Notes: generated from the letters alone by a model not told the origin. A DNA stretch of 64,000 nucleotides from CATOSP01 sp965205385 (GCA_965205385.1 CBDBGS010000007.1:434001-498000); one strand, 5' to 3'. Positions 6,610 through 15,956 are shown, numbered from the stretch's first letter. Program-made: numbers and translations.

Positions 6610-9120
6610 TCAGATATTCCTGGGCCGAAGAATCCGCAGGAAGAGCGCCATACGCAGGCTCAGCCATGCTTGGGTCAGCTCCTCTCGCTGCGCTTCGTCC
6701 AACTCTTTGCGCCCGTAGATGCTGCGCACATAGCAATCTATGACAACCGATACCGCGCCACGGTGGTCCGGAATGGTGTTGGACAACCGCTGGCGGTACT
6801 GGAACGGGGTCTGGTGCGAGGCCGGACCGACCGACGCCAACCTCCCCAGGGCCGCCATTCGCCGGAATGCGGTCTGAGGGTCGTCGGACGGGGTCATGAA
6901 CTTTCGCCAGGCCAACCAGACCACGAAGCCCAGCAGGCCGGCCACGGCAACACCGCCGGCGATCCACAAGAACACGGCGGCAAGTCGACCGCCCCAGGGG
7001 AGGGGCACCGTGCCCGGGCTGTTGCCCGAAGTGTCCAGGAGGGTTGCGTCGCACTCCTCGAGCTCTTCCAAGCATTCTTCGTCGTCCAACGCTTCCCCCT
7101 CACCAACTTCCCCGGCCAATACTTCCTGAGGCACTGGCGGGGCCGGAACCGGGAGCGACCTGCCGGGAGTCGGCTCGAATGGAATCCATCCGTAGTCCGG
7201 CATATAGACTTCCAGCCAACCGTGGCTGTGACTGTCGGTGACCACGTATATATTCTGGTCCTTCGCCTTGTCGCCGGTGGTGTACCCCGTAACGAACCGG
7301 GCGGGAATGTCTATCGAACGTAGCATCACGGTCATGGCGGAGGAGAAATACTCGCTGTAACCTTCGCCCAGGGTGAACAGAAAATGGTCCACTCCGTCAG
7401 CATCGAACGGGGGAGGCTCAACTTCCAGAGTATAGGGAAGACCGGATAGGTAAAACTCCAGGGCTTTGGCCTTGTCATAAGGGGTATCCGCGCCGGCAGT
7501 CAATTGCAGGGCCAGGTCCCTGACCCGGTCCGGTAGCTCATCGTCGAGCTGAGTGTACCGTTCCACGACGTAGGTGGGGTAGTCGGTCCCGGCGCGTCTA
7601 AGTTCGCTCGCCGTGGCTATCGACACGGAGGACGTGATCTCGTAGCTGTCCAGGGCCTTAATTTCGCGTCCCGTGCTCTGGACGGACAGAATGTCGGGCC
7701 TCGCGGGCAGGACCTCCTTAAGTACCACGCGGTCCACGCTCCCTCGGCTTCGGACGCTTTCCACAAATCGGAACTCATCCGGCAGCCGGGACGCCAGGGA
7801 CGAGTCGCTGACCGACTCGCCGCCCAGGGCCAGCGTTTGCCGCAGCGTCGCGGCGGTATCAGCCAACTTTGGAGACAGGGCCCGTCCATTCCCCGCGCCT
7901 TGCACGTCCAGCGTGTAGGTGGGGGAGTCGTAAGTCTCCAGGCGCACGTCACGATCGATTCCGATCACTTGGTCGCCTGCAAAAAGGGTCCTGGAGTCAT
8001 AGTTGGGAGTAACCGTGTAGCTGATATCGAACCGGCTAAGGTAGGGCTGCGGGACAGATACCGCGGGTGCCCAGTCGTTGGGTTTCAGCGAGGTCTCGTC
8101 GGAGATCCATCCCTTCGGCGTGTATGTGCTATAGGACCGGGCTTTCCAATAGAGGGGGACTTCCGACTCGACGAACAAGACCTGGGCCTTGGTGGGGTGA
8201 ATCGTGCCCTGGAAAGCCATTACGTCGCCCCAAATCCGGTAGCCCAGAGGCTTACGCGCGGGCAGACCGGCAAACAGGCGGTTGAAATCGTCCTCCCAGC
8301 CTCTGATGGGAGTCCGGAACAGTTCGTAAGCGTCGTTGGCTGGCCCGTACTTCCCCCCTGCAGGCAACAGAAAGGCAATAAGCAGCACGGCCATGGCAAG
8401 GATAAAGCTGTCGCTCAATGAAAGAGCGCTCAAATGGCCATCATAAGAGACGTGGCGGGCCTCCCAATCACGGCGCCGCCGCACCGACTGGACCCGAGCC
8501 ACCAGCAAAAAGGCGGTGAACAAGAAAAGACCAAGCTGCACACTGGCATTGGGGGGAAGGTAGGTCAGGTTGGACATGATCCCCGCCCCGCCAAGGATAA
8601 ACACGCCCCAGAAGTTCCGGTACCGGACGAAGACCCAGGTTGCCAGGTAACCGCAAAGCCAGGTCGCCACTAGGAGACCGAAAGCGAAGGGCACGGCGTC
8701 GATGTTGATCGACCCCGTCTTCGCCGCCTCGTACCAGAGTAGCAACCGGTCCCAAAGCTGGTCCGCGCTCGTGACCTGCACCGACCGGGACACCAGGTCG
8801 GTTAGCCGCCACACGATCACCAGCAGTCCCAGGGCCAGCCCTAAAGGCAAGACCAACACGGCCCAGAGCGGCACCCGGGCCAGGAACAGGCCCGCCACCA
8901 TCGCGATGAGGAGCACTCCAGCCAGGTTGGGCGTGTCCACCCAGTCGGCCTGCTCAACCGAGTAGATGACTACCAACAGATTCAGCGTCAGAAGCACCAG
9001 CGCGGCCCAGCCGTCGGACGGGCGGAAATACCTGATCACTCCGAGAGCGGCGTTGCCCAGGCCCTCAACGTTGACCCGCTGACCCTCCGCGGCTGGCGCG
9101 ATTACGCCGTTGGGCGTCAT
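6610..9120 (-). CDS. TgpA-like membrane protein with transglutaminase-like domain, catalytic Cys replaced by Ser
   Basis: This 836-residue protein has about six membrane helices in the first 260 residues (e.g. WAALVLLTLNLLVVIY, VLLIAMVAGLFLARV), a large extracytoplasmic region, a transglutaminase-like domain at about 530-660, then another helix near 720 (AAVFLWIAGGVAVAGLLGFVVW) and a cytoplasmic DUF4129-type tail. This is the DUF3488/TgpA architecture. In active members the core reads GYC-E-[YF]-[FA]; here it reads GYSEYFSSAM, with AGC (Ser589) in place of Cys. The His is kept (HGWLEVY), and the usual Asp reads Glu (PFEPTPG). It may be a non-catalytic peptide-binding member. It forms an operon with DUF58 (4-bp overlap) and MoxR. 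Confidence 0.88.
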   Translation of the reverse strand: MTPNGVIAPAAEGQRVNVEGLGNAALGVIRYFRPSDGWAALVLLTLNLLVVIYSVEQADWVDTPNLAGVLLIAMVAGLFLARVPLWAVLVLPLGLALGLLVIVWRLTDLVSRSVQVTSADQLWDRLLLWYEAAKTGSINIDAVPFAFGLLVATWLCGYLATWVFVRYRNFWGVFILGGAGIMSNLTYLPPNASVQLGLFLFTAFLLVARVQSVRRRRDWEARHVSYDGHLSALSLSDSFILAMAVLLIAFLLPAGGKYGPANDAYELFRTPIRGWEDDFNRLFAGLPARKPLGYRIWGDVMAFQGTIHPTKAQVLFVESEVPLYWKARSYSTYTPKGWISDETSLKPNDWAPAVSVPQPYLSRFDISYTVTPNYDSRTLFAGDQVIGIDRDVRLETYDSPTYTLDVQGAGNGRALSPKLADTAATLRQTLALGGESVSDSSLASRLPDEFRFVESVRSRGSVDRVVLKEVLPARPDILSVQSTGREIKALDSYEITSSVSIATASELRRAGTDYPTYVVERYTQLDDELPDRVRDLALQLTAGADTPYDKAKALEFYLSGLPYTLEVEPPPFDADGVDHFLFTLGEGYSEYFSSAMTVMLRSIDIPARFVTGYTTGDKAKDQNIYVVTDSHSHGWLEVYMPDYGWIPFEPTPGRSLPVPAPPVPQEVLAGEVGEGEALDDEECLEELEECDATLLDTSGNSPGTVPLPWGGRLAAVFLWIAGGVAVAGLLGFVVWLAWRKFMTPSDDPQTAFRRMAALGRLASVGPASHQTPFQYRQRLSNTIPDHRGAVSVVIDCYVRSIYGRKELDEAQREELTQAWLSLRMALFLRILRPRNI

Positions 9121-10376
9121 CGGACCGCCTCCTCAGACCGCCCCGCCTGGGCTAGGTCTGAGTTCGATTCGGCCCGGCCCAACGGGAAACGCAGGGCCTC
9201 GTTGACGGACTGCCCCCTGCGCACGGCATAGGTGGGTATCTCGTTGGCAAACAGAAAGTCCAGCGATACGCCTATCCCGGTGGGGGCTCCGAAGTCCTCC
9301 CGGTCGATCATCACCACCGACACGGCCACTCCATGACGCCTCAGGTTGCTCAGAGCGGATATCCAGTCGGAACGGGCGGAAGACGTGACCACGGTCACGG
9401 TGTTGAACCGGCTCAGATGAGGCTGGAGGTCGTAGAGAAACCGCTCCAGCAACGTGTTGCCCTGGGCCCGGACCTCGGCCAGGGCTTCCATGAGCCGGCC
9501 CAGGTGTTCGGGGTTGCTGTCGGGGCGGAGGACATGATGGCTGTCTCCGTTGGCAGCCAAGCCCACGGGCATGTCGAGGTCAACCAGCCGTTGAACGAGC
9601 GACGCCGCAACGGTCACCGATAGCTCCTCGGTATTGTCGCCGTCCTCGCCGCCGGGAACGTGGGAACTCGCGTTCATGTCCATGACCACCCAGGCGTCGG
9701 CGGACATACCCAGATCAAATTCCTTGACCATCAAAGTGTTCATCCGTGCCGTGTAGGGCCAATGAATCCGCCGGAGACTATCCCCGTGTGCGTACTCCCT
9801 TACCGAAGACACGTCCGTAGTGATCTGGTTCACGTGCCTGGTGGCGCGGCTGTCGCTGGGTAGTCCGGCAAAGCGGACGTCGAGGTCCGGCAATGGCTCT
9901 GAGGCGGGCAAGACCATGAAAGGTTGCGGCTCAAGGAAACGGCGTCTCAGCTTGAACACTCCCAATGGGTCCTGGCTTGTCACTTCGACTTCCCCGACGT
10001 GATACAACCCGCGCCTGTTGAGGTACGTTTCAGTGCGCCAGGTACGGCTTTGGTCTCTGACCAACGCCAAGCCGCGGCCAGTGGTAGGCCCCGGTAGGTC
10101 CGTGTACTCCACGACCTCCAACCACGACTTGGGGAGGCGGTTTCGGTTGAGGATGGTGACCCTGCCTTCCAGATAATCGCCTACCTGTCCCCTGGTGGCC
10201 GTGCGCGTCAGTTGCAGTTCGAGACCCCGCAGGCTGACCCAGGCCCAGGCGAACCCGATGGTGATTAGGAGCAGGATCGCATACATGAACCGGAAGAAGA
10301 ACTCAAACCCCGTGCCGAAGGTGTAGAAGGTCACCACCGCCAACAGAGCTAGAACACCGATCGCTCTCTTGCTCAT
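9117..10376 (-). CDS. DUF58 domain protein of a MoxR/DUF58/transglutaminase operon
   Basis: The 419-residue protein starts with two adjacent membrane helices (about 7-25 and 28-46), then a soluble region with the DUF58 signature REYAHGDSLRRIHWPYTARM at about 194-213 and a von Willebrand-A-like core (DAWVVMDMNASS). Proteins of this kind occur with MoxR ATPases and TgpA-like membrane proteins and are thought to act in assembly or quality control of envelope proteins. Start and stop overlap neighbours: its stop overlaps the transglutaminase-like start by 4 bp, and it lies 26 bp after the MoxR gene. Confidence 0.9.
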   Translation of the reverse strand: MSKRAIGVLALLAVVTFYTFGTGFEFFFRFMYAILLLITIGFAWAWVSLRGLELQLTRTATRGQVGDYLEGRVTILNRNRLPKSWLEVVEYTDLPGPTTGRGLALVRDQSRTWRTETYLNRRGLYHVGEVEVTSQDPLGVFKLRRRFLEPQPFMVLPASEPLPDLDVRFAGLPSDSRATRHVNQITTDVSSVREYAHGDSLRRIHWPYTARMNTLMVKEFDLGMSADAWVVMDMNASSHVPGGEDGDNTEELSVTVAASLVQRLVDLDMPVGLAANGDSHHVLRPDSNPEHLGRLMEALAEVRAQGNTLLERFLYDLQPHLSRFNTVTVVTSSARSDWISALSNLRRHGVAVSVVMIDREDFGAPTGIGVSLDFLFANEIPTYAVRRGQSVNEALRFPLGRAESNSDLAQAGRSEEAVR

Positions 10377-10402
10377 CGCTTCCGTGGTCCCCGGAGGGTG
10401 CG

Positions 10403-11356
10403 CTAGCGGGTCGCCCCGGGCACCGCTACGGAATTGAGCAGGTCAGCCACAACGTCCGTGGTCCTGACGCCCCGCATCCTGGCGGAGGGGGAGAGAATTA
10501 TCCGGTGAGCGATAACAGGGACCCCCAAGGCTTTAACATCATCGGGGATTACGTAGTCCCGTTCCAGCAGAAGGGCGGTGGCCCGGGCGGCGCGGAATAG
10601 TCCGAGCGATGCCCTGGGAGACGCGCCCAAGGCCACGTCACGATGGTTGCGGGTTGCCTCCGTCAGGCTAACGATGTACTCGCGGACGGCCCGGTCGACG
10701 TACACTTCGGAGCAAGCGTTCTGGAGGCTGATAATATCCTGGGGAGTCGCGGCGGCTTCCAGGTTTTCGATGGGGTGCACCTGTTCCTGTTGGTCGATCA
10801 CCGAAATCTCTTCGTCGAAGGCCGGGTAACCGATACTGATACGCATCAGAAACCGGTCTAGCTGGGCTTCGGGAAGAGGGAATGTGCCTTCGTACTCGAT
10901 GGGATTCTGTGTTGCGATGACAACGAAGGGGTGCTGCAGGTAGTGGGTTGCGCCGTCGACGGTGACTTGCAATTCCTCCATGGCTTCCAGCAGAGCCGAT
11001 TGAGTCTTGGGAGTGGCCCGGTTGATCTCGTCGGCCAACACCACTTCAGACATGATCGGACCGGGACGGAACTCAAATTGTCCGGTAGCCTGGTTGTACA
11101 CGGAAAGCCCGGCGATGTCACTGGGCAGCAGGTCGGGAGTGAACTGGATGCGCCGGAACTGGCAGCCAATGGACTTAGCCAGGCTCTTGGCCAGCATCGT
11201 CTTGCCCACGCCGGGCACGTCCTCGACCAATAGGTGACCTCTGGCCATGAGGGCGGCTAGGGCTTGCTCGATGACCGCGGTCTTGCCCACGATCACCCTG
11301 GATACATTGTCGATGATTCGCCGCGCTATGAGAGTTGGGGAGGCGGTTTCCTGCAA
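10403..11356 (-). CDS. MoxR family AAA+ ATPase
   Basis: I place the start at TTG 11356, preceded at 5 bases by AGGAGGG; an upstream TTG at 11392 would add 12 residues. The 317-residue AAA+ ATPase has Walker A in DVPGVGKT, Walker B in LADEINRATPKTQSALLEAM, sensor 1 in ATQNP, and the arginine-finger region DRFLMRI. MoxR proteins act as chaperone-like ATPases that assemble or activate partner complexes, here most likely the DUF58 and transglutaminase-like membrane proteins encoded directly downstream. It is the first gene of the five-gene minus-strand operon. Confidence 0.93.
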   Translation of the reverse strand: MQETASPTLIARRIIDNVSRVIVGKTAVIEQALAALMARGHLLVEDVPGVGKTMLAKSLAKSIGCQFRRIQFTPDLLPSDIAGLSVYNQATGQFEFRPGPIMSEVVLADEINRATPKTQSALLEAMEELQVTVDGATHYLQHPFVVIATQNPIEYEGTFPLPEAQLDRFLMRISIGYPAFDEEISVIDQQEQVHPIENLEAAATPQDIISLQNACSEVYVDRAVREYIVSLTEATRNHRDVALGASPRASLGLFRAARATALLLERDYVIPDDVKALGVPVIAHRIILSPSARMRGVRTTDVVADLLNSVAVPGATR

Positions 11357-11457
11357 AGGTTCCCTCCTGGATTTGGCCTCCGTCGAGGCCAACGCGTAAT
11401 CTTGAGTTTACCACAGCCGAACCACGTGGGCGCAACCTGCGCGTAGTTTGCGTAAGT

Positions 11458-11583
11458 GTCCAGTGTTCGGTCGTCAGTGGCCGGTTCCCGGTGGTCAGTG
11501 CGCGGGTTCAAATGGTCAGTGAGTAGTGGCGGCCCGCGGGGCCGCTAACCACTAGCCACTAATCACTGGCTACTGAACACCAG
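11458..11583. repeat. Imperfect GTGG / CCACTA repeat block upstream of the MoxR operon
   Basis: The 376-bp divergent region between the MoxR start and the next plus-strand gene contains many short units (CAGTGGCC, GGTGGTCAGTG, GTAGTGGC, CTAACCACTAGCCACTAATCA) and a hairpin AGTGGCGGCCC/GGGCCGCT. The outer parts GTGTTC and GAACAC are also inverted. The motif content matches the block at 1813-1887. I see no gene here; promoters for both flanking operons must lie in this gap, but none stands out. Confidence 0.6.
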
Positions 11584-11732
11584 CTCGTTTGCCCCCGTCG
11601 CGGACCCCTGGCGCACCCTCCGGAGTCATTTGGCATCCAATGGACAAGAGAGACCGTAGATATTGCCAAGACGCAACCATGGCGTACACCCGTATTTCCT
11701 GAACGCAATTAAAAGCAGAGGTATATGCCGAA

Positions 11733-13274
11733 GTGGACAAGATAATTAATCACCACGCCCGTCAACCTGTGGGGCATATAGCGAATGGGCCGACGCGGAT
11801 TTTCAACCGGGCATGGATGCCGCTCATATTTGCCCTGATTTTAGGCTCGTTGCTCTTGGCTTGCGGCACAGGCGCGCCCCAATCTCCATCAGAGATAGCC
11901 GCTCCGGCCAGCCAGGTCGATGCCGCCCCCACGAGCGGCGCATCGACCAACACCACCACCAACCAGTCCGAAAGCATGATCGACCCGACGCCCATCGTGG
12001 TCGCCCAACCCGACGACGGAAGGCCGTCCAAGGCAGAACTGGCGGCAGTCTTCTCACCAAGTTCAACCAGCGTTCCAGAAGTGGCTGAAGCTACGGTGGC
12101 TCCCTCGCCCACGGCGCCTCCCGAAGCTACGGCGGCTCCCGCACCAACGGCGCCTCCGGAACCGACGGCAACCGCCGCTCCGACGCCAACCATCCCGCCA
12201 ACCTCCACGCCCCGTCCTTCAGGCGGCGGAACGAAGGGCGGACTCGCCGCCGAGCTAAAGGGAATTCAAGCTTGGATTAACAGTGACCCCCTGACCATAG
12301 ACGGTCTACAGGGTAAAGTGGTCCTGATCGACTTCTGGACCTATACCTGCATCAACTGCATCCGCACGCTGCCATATCTGAAAGAGTGGCATGCCAAGTA
12401 CCAGGACGACGGGTTTGTGATTATCGGAGTCCACACACCGGAGTTCGAGTTTGAGAAAGACTTGGACAACGTGGTGAAGGCTACCCGCGATTACGGGGTC
12501 GCATGGGCTGTTGCCCAGGACAATGACTTCAGGACCTGGCGCGCGTATGCCAACCGCTACTGGCCCGCCAAATATTTGATCGACCACGAGGGAATTGTCC
12601 GTTATACCCACTTCGGTGAAGGCGAATACGCCGAAACCGAACTGAAGATTCGGGAACTGCTGGAAGAGGCGGGCGCCGACCTGGCTGCCGATCCCTTCAA
12701 CATGCCCCTTGACCAGAACCGGGACCAGACTTACCTGAATAGCAGGGGGACCATACCGACCCGCGAGCTATACGCGGGTTACAAGAGAGCGCTCAGCTCA
12801 TACCGCGCCGGACATGGTGTTTACGTTGGCCAGCTCGAATACTACCGGACACCGGATGAACCCACCGAACTGATGATTCCCGACGAAGTTCAACCGCACA
12901 AGATGTACTTCAACGGGCTCTGGACGAGTGAATCGGAGAACGCGAAGCACGCTAGGGCCTCACAGGACTACGAGGACTTCCTGGAAGTGGTCTATTCGGC
13001 GCGCAGCGTAAACGCTGTCCTTACGTCGGATTCCGGTGAGCCGTACAGGGTCCAGATCACCCAGGATGGCGAATTCCTCACCGAAGATAACAAAGGCGCG
13101 GACGTTATCATCGGGGAAGACGGAGAGAGCTATATACTGGTGACCGAACCCAAGATGTACCGGGTGATTGAAAACCCGACCTACGTTGAAGAACGGAATC
13201 TGCGTATGGCCTCGGACTCAGAAAACTTCGGCCTGTTCGCCTTTACATTCGGGGTCTACGAGAGCGGGGCGTGA
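11733..13274 (+). CDS. DipZ-type thioredoxin-like lipoprotein with Pro/Ala/Thr linker
   Basis: This 513-residue protein has a lipoprotein signal (MPLIFALILGSLLLACG, starting near residue 29), so it is anchored outside the membrane. A low-complexity Pro/Ala/Thr-rich spacer follows (about 50-165), then a redoxin domain with active-site C206-I-N-C209 in WTYTCINCIR, and LIDHEGIVRYTHFGEG, then a C-terminal domain (YFNGLWTSESENAKHARA) as in the DipZ family. It probably reduces or oxidises disulfides in exported proteins. The GTG at 11733 gives a 28-residue N-terminal extension; an internal ATG at 11817 would give a normal signal peptide and is an alternative. It overlaps the next gene. Confidence 0.87.
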   Translation: MDKIINHHARQPVGHIANGPTRIFNRAWMPLIFALILGSLLLACGTGAPQSPSEIAAPASQVDAAPTSGASTNTTTNQSESMIDPTPIVVAQPDDGRPSKAELAAVFSPSSTSVPEVAEATVAPSPTAPPEATAAPAPTAPPEPTATAAPTPTIPPTSTPRPSGGGTKGGLAAELKGIQAWINSDPLTIDGLQGKVVLIDFWTYTCINCIRTLPYLKEWHAKYQDDGFVIIGVHTPEFEFEKDLDNVVKATRDYGVAWAVAQDNDFRTWRAYANRYWPAKYLIDHEGIVRYTHFGEGEYAETELKIRELLEEAGADLAADPFNMPLDQNRDQTYLNSRGTIPTRELYAGYKRALSSYRAGHGVYVGQLEYYRTPDEPTELMIPDEVQPHKMYFNGLWTSESENAKHARASQDYEDFLEVVYSARSVNAVLTSDSGEPYRVQITQDGEFLTEDNKGADVIIGEDGESYILVTEPKMYRVIENPTYVEERNLRMASDSENFGLFAFTFGVYESGA

Positions 13275-14446
13275 TGTTCCAAGGAGCTAAGGCAAAACTC
13301 GGAGGGTGGCTATCCCTGCTGGGAGCGCTGGCGATTGTCGCCGCCTTGGGTTGCGCCGCCGCCGCCAGCAACCCCCAGCCCGATGCCGAGACCAGGGTCG
13401 AGCCCGTGGTCCAGGCCGGAGGCGCAGTAGGCGGTTGGGCCGCGGATTTCCAGGGCATCTCCAATTGGATTAACTCCGAGCCTTTGACCCTGACCGGCCT
13501 CCAGGGCAAGGTGGTGCTGGTAGACTTCTGGACCTATACCTGCGTCAATTGCATACGCACCCTGCCCTACCTGAAGGAATGGCACGCAAAATACGCTGCC
13601 AAGGGCCTGGTCATCGTGGGAGTCCACTCGCCGGAATTCGAATTCGAGAAGGTGACCGAGAACGTCGTCCAGGCCAGCAATTCGTTCGGCTTAAAATACG
13701 CCATCGCCCAGGACAACAATTTTGCCACCTGGCGGGCTTACTCAAATAATGCTTGGCCTGCGAAGTACATCATCGACAAGGACGGCGTCGTCAGCTACAA
13801 ACACCTCGGAGAGGGCGCTTACGGCGCAACCGAGAAAGTCATACGAAAGCTGCTGGAGAAGGCGGGAGCCGACCTGTCCGGGATTCCAGCCAGCGACGCG
13901 GCGGAACCGAAGTTTGTTTCGGCTGCAAGGGGCATGTCCGGCGGCGTCACCCGGGAGCTTTACGGCGGTTACCGGCGCAATCGGTCGATGGTGGGCCTCT
14001 ACATCATTCAACCCGAATACTACGAGGGCCCCGACCGGATAGTCGAGTACGCGGACCCTGGAGACTACGTCAACCAGCACATGTATTTGCAAGGGCTTTG
14101 GTTTAACGGACAGGAGGAGTTGCGACATGCCCGCGCAACGGAGAATTACGAGGACTACATTGGCCTCGAGTTTTCAGGCACATCTGTCAACGCCGTCGTG
14201 AACCCGGAACGCACCAAATCCTTCGAGGTCCAAGTAACCCTGGACGGTCGTCCGCTCCGGTCAGAGGAAGCCGGAACAGACATGGTCATTACCGGTGACA
14301 CGAGTTACTTTAGGGTGGACGAAGGCCGGTTGTACGAAGTCGTCGCCCTGCCTGAATACGGCGTCCACGAGTTGAAGCTCAGTTCCAACTCCGACGACTT
14401 CTCCCTTTTCGCTTTTACTTTTGGAGCGTACCCAGAAGGACCTTAG
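13271..14446 (+). CDS. Second DipZ-type thioredoxin-like lipoprotein (paralog)
   Basis: A shorter paralog (391 residues) of the preceding gene. It has a lipoprotein signal with lipobox ALGC (near residues 25-28) but no long linker, then a redoxin domain with C91-V-N-C94 in WTYTCVNCIR, VHSPEFEFEK, WPAKYIIDKDGV, and the C-terminal domain with LQGLWFNGQEELRHARA. The start (GTG 13271 or ATG 13274) overlaps the previous stop, so the two are translationally coupled. The two copies presumably arose by tandem duplication and differ in reach from the membrane because of the linker. Confidence 0.88.
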   Translation: MMFQGAKAKLGGWLSLLGALAIVAALGCAAAASNPQPDAETRVEPVVQAGGAVGGWAADFQGISNWINSEPLTLTGLQGKVVLVDFWTYTCVNCIRTLPYLKEWHAKYAAKGLVIVGVHSPEFEFEKVTENVVQASNSFGLKYAIAQDNNFATWRAYSNNAWPAKYIIDKDGVVSYKHLGEGAYGATEKVIRKLLEKAGADLSGIPASDAAEPKFVSAARGMSGGVTRELYGGYRRNRSMVGLYIIQPEYYEGPDRIVEYADPGDYVNQHMYLQGLWFNGQEELRHARATENYEDYIGLEFSGTSVNAVVNPERTKSFEVQVTLDGRPLRSEEAGTDMVITGDTSYFRVDEGRLYEVVALPEYGVHELKLSSNSDDFSLFAFTFGAYPEGP

Positions 14447-14448
14447 CC

Positions 14449-15393
14449 GTGTTGATGAATGCTTTGATTCCAAGACCCCGAATAATCTATTCGGCGCTGG
14501 CCGGACTGGCCGTGGTCCTTTTCGTTGCCTGCGCCAGCGCCGCGCCAGTAGAACCCACCGGCCCGCCATCGGTCCCACCGGCGGCTGAGTCCACCTCGGG
14601 GCTGACAACGATCCTGGCGACCAAAGAGCTTGGCGTCGGAACGCAACGGGTGGCTTTCCTTCTTACCAGCCCCAAGGCCCTGATTACGATACCGGAAGTG
14701 CGGGTCTCGTCCCATCACGCGAGTAGCGTTGCAGGGTCCGGCGAGTCGAGAGTCGCCGCGTTTCACCCCTGGCCCTACGGGGTGCGCGGCTCCTATGTCA
14801 CCGAGATGACCTTCGACCGGCCCGGGGAATGGCGGCTGGATATCGAAGTAGAGCGGGAGAACAAGCCCGTAGTTGCTTCGGTAACCCTGGACGTCTCGGA
14901 TGGGGGTCACGTCCCACAGATTGGCGCGGTGCCTCCACTCAGTGAAAACAAGACCCTCCGGACTTCGGCCGGCATCGAAAAAGTCACGACAGACTACTCC
15001 CCAGACCCGGACCTGTACCAGCTAACCGTGGCCGAAGCGGTGGCCTCCGGACTGCCCACCGTGGTGGTTTTCGCTTCGCCCGCCTTCTGCACGAGTCCCA
15101 CTTGCGGCCCCCAAACGGACACCGTTTCAGAGCTCAAGGAGAGTTACAAGGGCCGAGCCAACTTCATACATGTGGAAATCTACGACAACCCGGACGAGAT
15201 TCAAGGAGACCTAAGCAAGGCCCAGATCTCCCAGCCCTTGACTGACTGGGGAATCAGCCTAATCCCCGGTTGGTTCAATGAGTCCTGGACGTTCGTATTG
15301 CGTGACGACGGCAGAATAGCCCAACGGTTTGAGGGTTTCGCCACCTTTGACGAACTGAAGGCCGCGCTGGAGCCTGTGCTGCTTCCGGGCTAG
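14449..15393 (+). CDS. Lipoprotein with C-terminal thioredoxin-like fold (CxxxxC)
   Basis: The 314-residue product has a lipoprotein signal (LAGLAVVLFVACAS), a beta-rich middle domain resembling an accessory or binding domain (RVSSHHASS, FDRPGEWRLDIEVE), and a C-terminal thioredoxin-like domain beginning VVVFASPAFCTSPTCGP, with C214 and C219 four residues apart instead of two. The ending (SLIPGWFNESWTFVLRDDGRIAQRFEGF) matches the thioredoxin strand/helix pattern with cis-Pro region replaced. It starts 2 bp after the previous stop, so it belongs to a three-gene redox lipoprotein operon. The spaced cysteines suggest SCO- or peroxiredoxin-like chemistry, which is inference. Confidence 0.75.
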   Translation: MLMNALIPRPRIIYSALAGLAVVLFVACASAAPVEPTGPPSVPPAAESTSGLTTILATKELGVGTQRVAFLLTSPKALITIPEVRVSSHHASSVAGSGESRVAAFHPWPYGVRGSYVTEMTFDRPGEWRLDIEVERENKPVVASVTLDVSDGGHVPQIGAVPPLSENKTLRTSAGIEKVTTDYSPDPDLYQLTVAEAVASGLPTVVVFASPAFCTSPTCGPQTDTVSELKESYKGRANFIHVEIYDNPDEIQGDLSKAQISQPLTDWGISLIPGWFNESWTFVLRDDGRIAQRFEGFATFDELKAALEPVLLPG

Positions 15394-15430
15394 TCCGGCC
15401 CGAGGCAACCCTCCGCACTGGATGCTCCCC

Positions 15431-15721
15431 TCTTGGGTGTGACTGTTCAGACTCGATGAAGGAATTGGCTGAATCTCACATTGGTCATCTTTGTGATAAT
15501 CCTCTTGTCATGTCCCGCCCCCGCAATCCGTCATTCCCGCGCAGAGCCTGCCCCCGGCTCGATCGGGGGCGGGAATCCAGATATGCCAATGATGGTGAAG
15601 GTCGCTGGTTGCAATGGTTTCTGGATTGCGGGTCAAAGCCTGCCCCGTACTCGATACGGGGCCCGGAATGACGAGCTTGGAGTAGGAAGGACACATCAAG
15701 TCCGAACGGTTACTCTTGGGT
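15431..15721. mobile_element. MITE-like element copy 1, with 8-bp target duplication
   Basis: The element proper spans 15439-15713 (275 bp). The left end GTGACTGTTCAGACTCGATG and the right end (reverse complement GTAACCGTTCGGACTTGATG) are imperfect terminal inverted repeats. The 8-mer TCTTGGGT occurs directly outside both ends (15431-15438 and 15714-15721), a perfect target-site duplication. Inside are ATTCCCGC...GGGAAT palindromes. It carries no credible gene. Copies lie at 40779-41006 and, truncated and inverted, at 24893-25020. Confidence 0.88.
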
Positions 15722-15956
15722 CTCTCGACTTGCCGGGTATGCGGCCTTGGGCTATCCTAATCCGAGTTTGGTCTCGCAAATTCGGCCCCGCCGGAGCCAC
15801 GGACCAACCAGTCCCGGCCGTGGTATTCGCTCTGTCTTAACCCCTCAAACTTCCAATATCGCGCCGAAAGTCAATGGCGCTAAAGCGAGACCGTGAGCGT
15901 AGCCAGATGCTAGGACCACCAAGTGAGGGGACACACTGCTCTAAGGAGATGACGAT

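Noticed and set aside
15456..15840. Overlapping open frames of 60-119 codons at 15456-15840.
   Set aside because: They lie inside or next to the MITE and consist of its palindromes; no ribosome binding site or homology.
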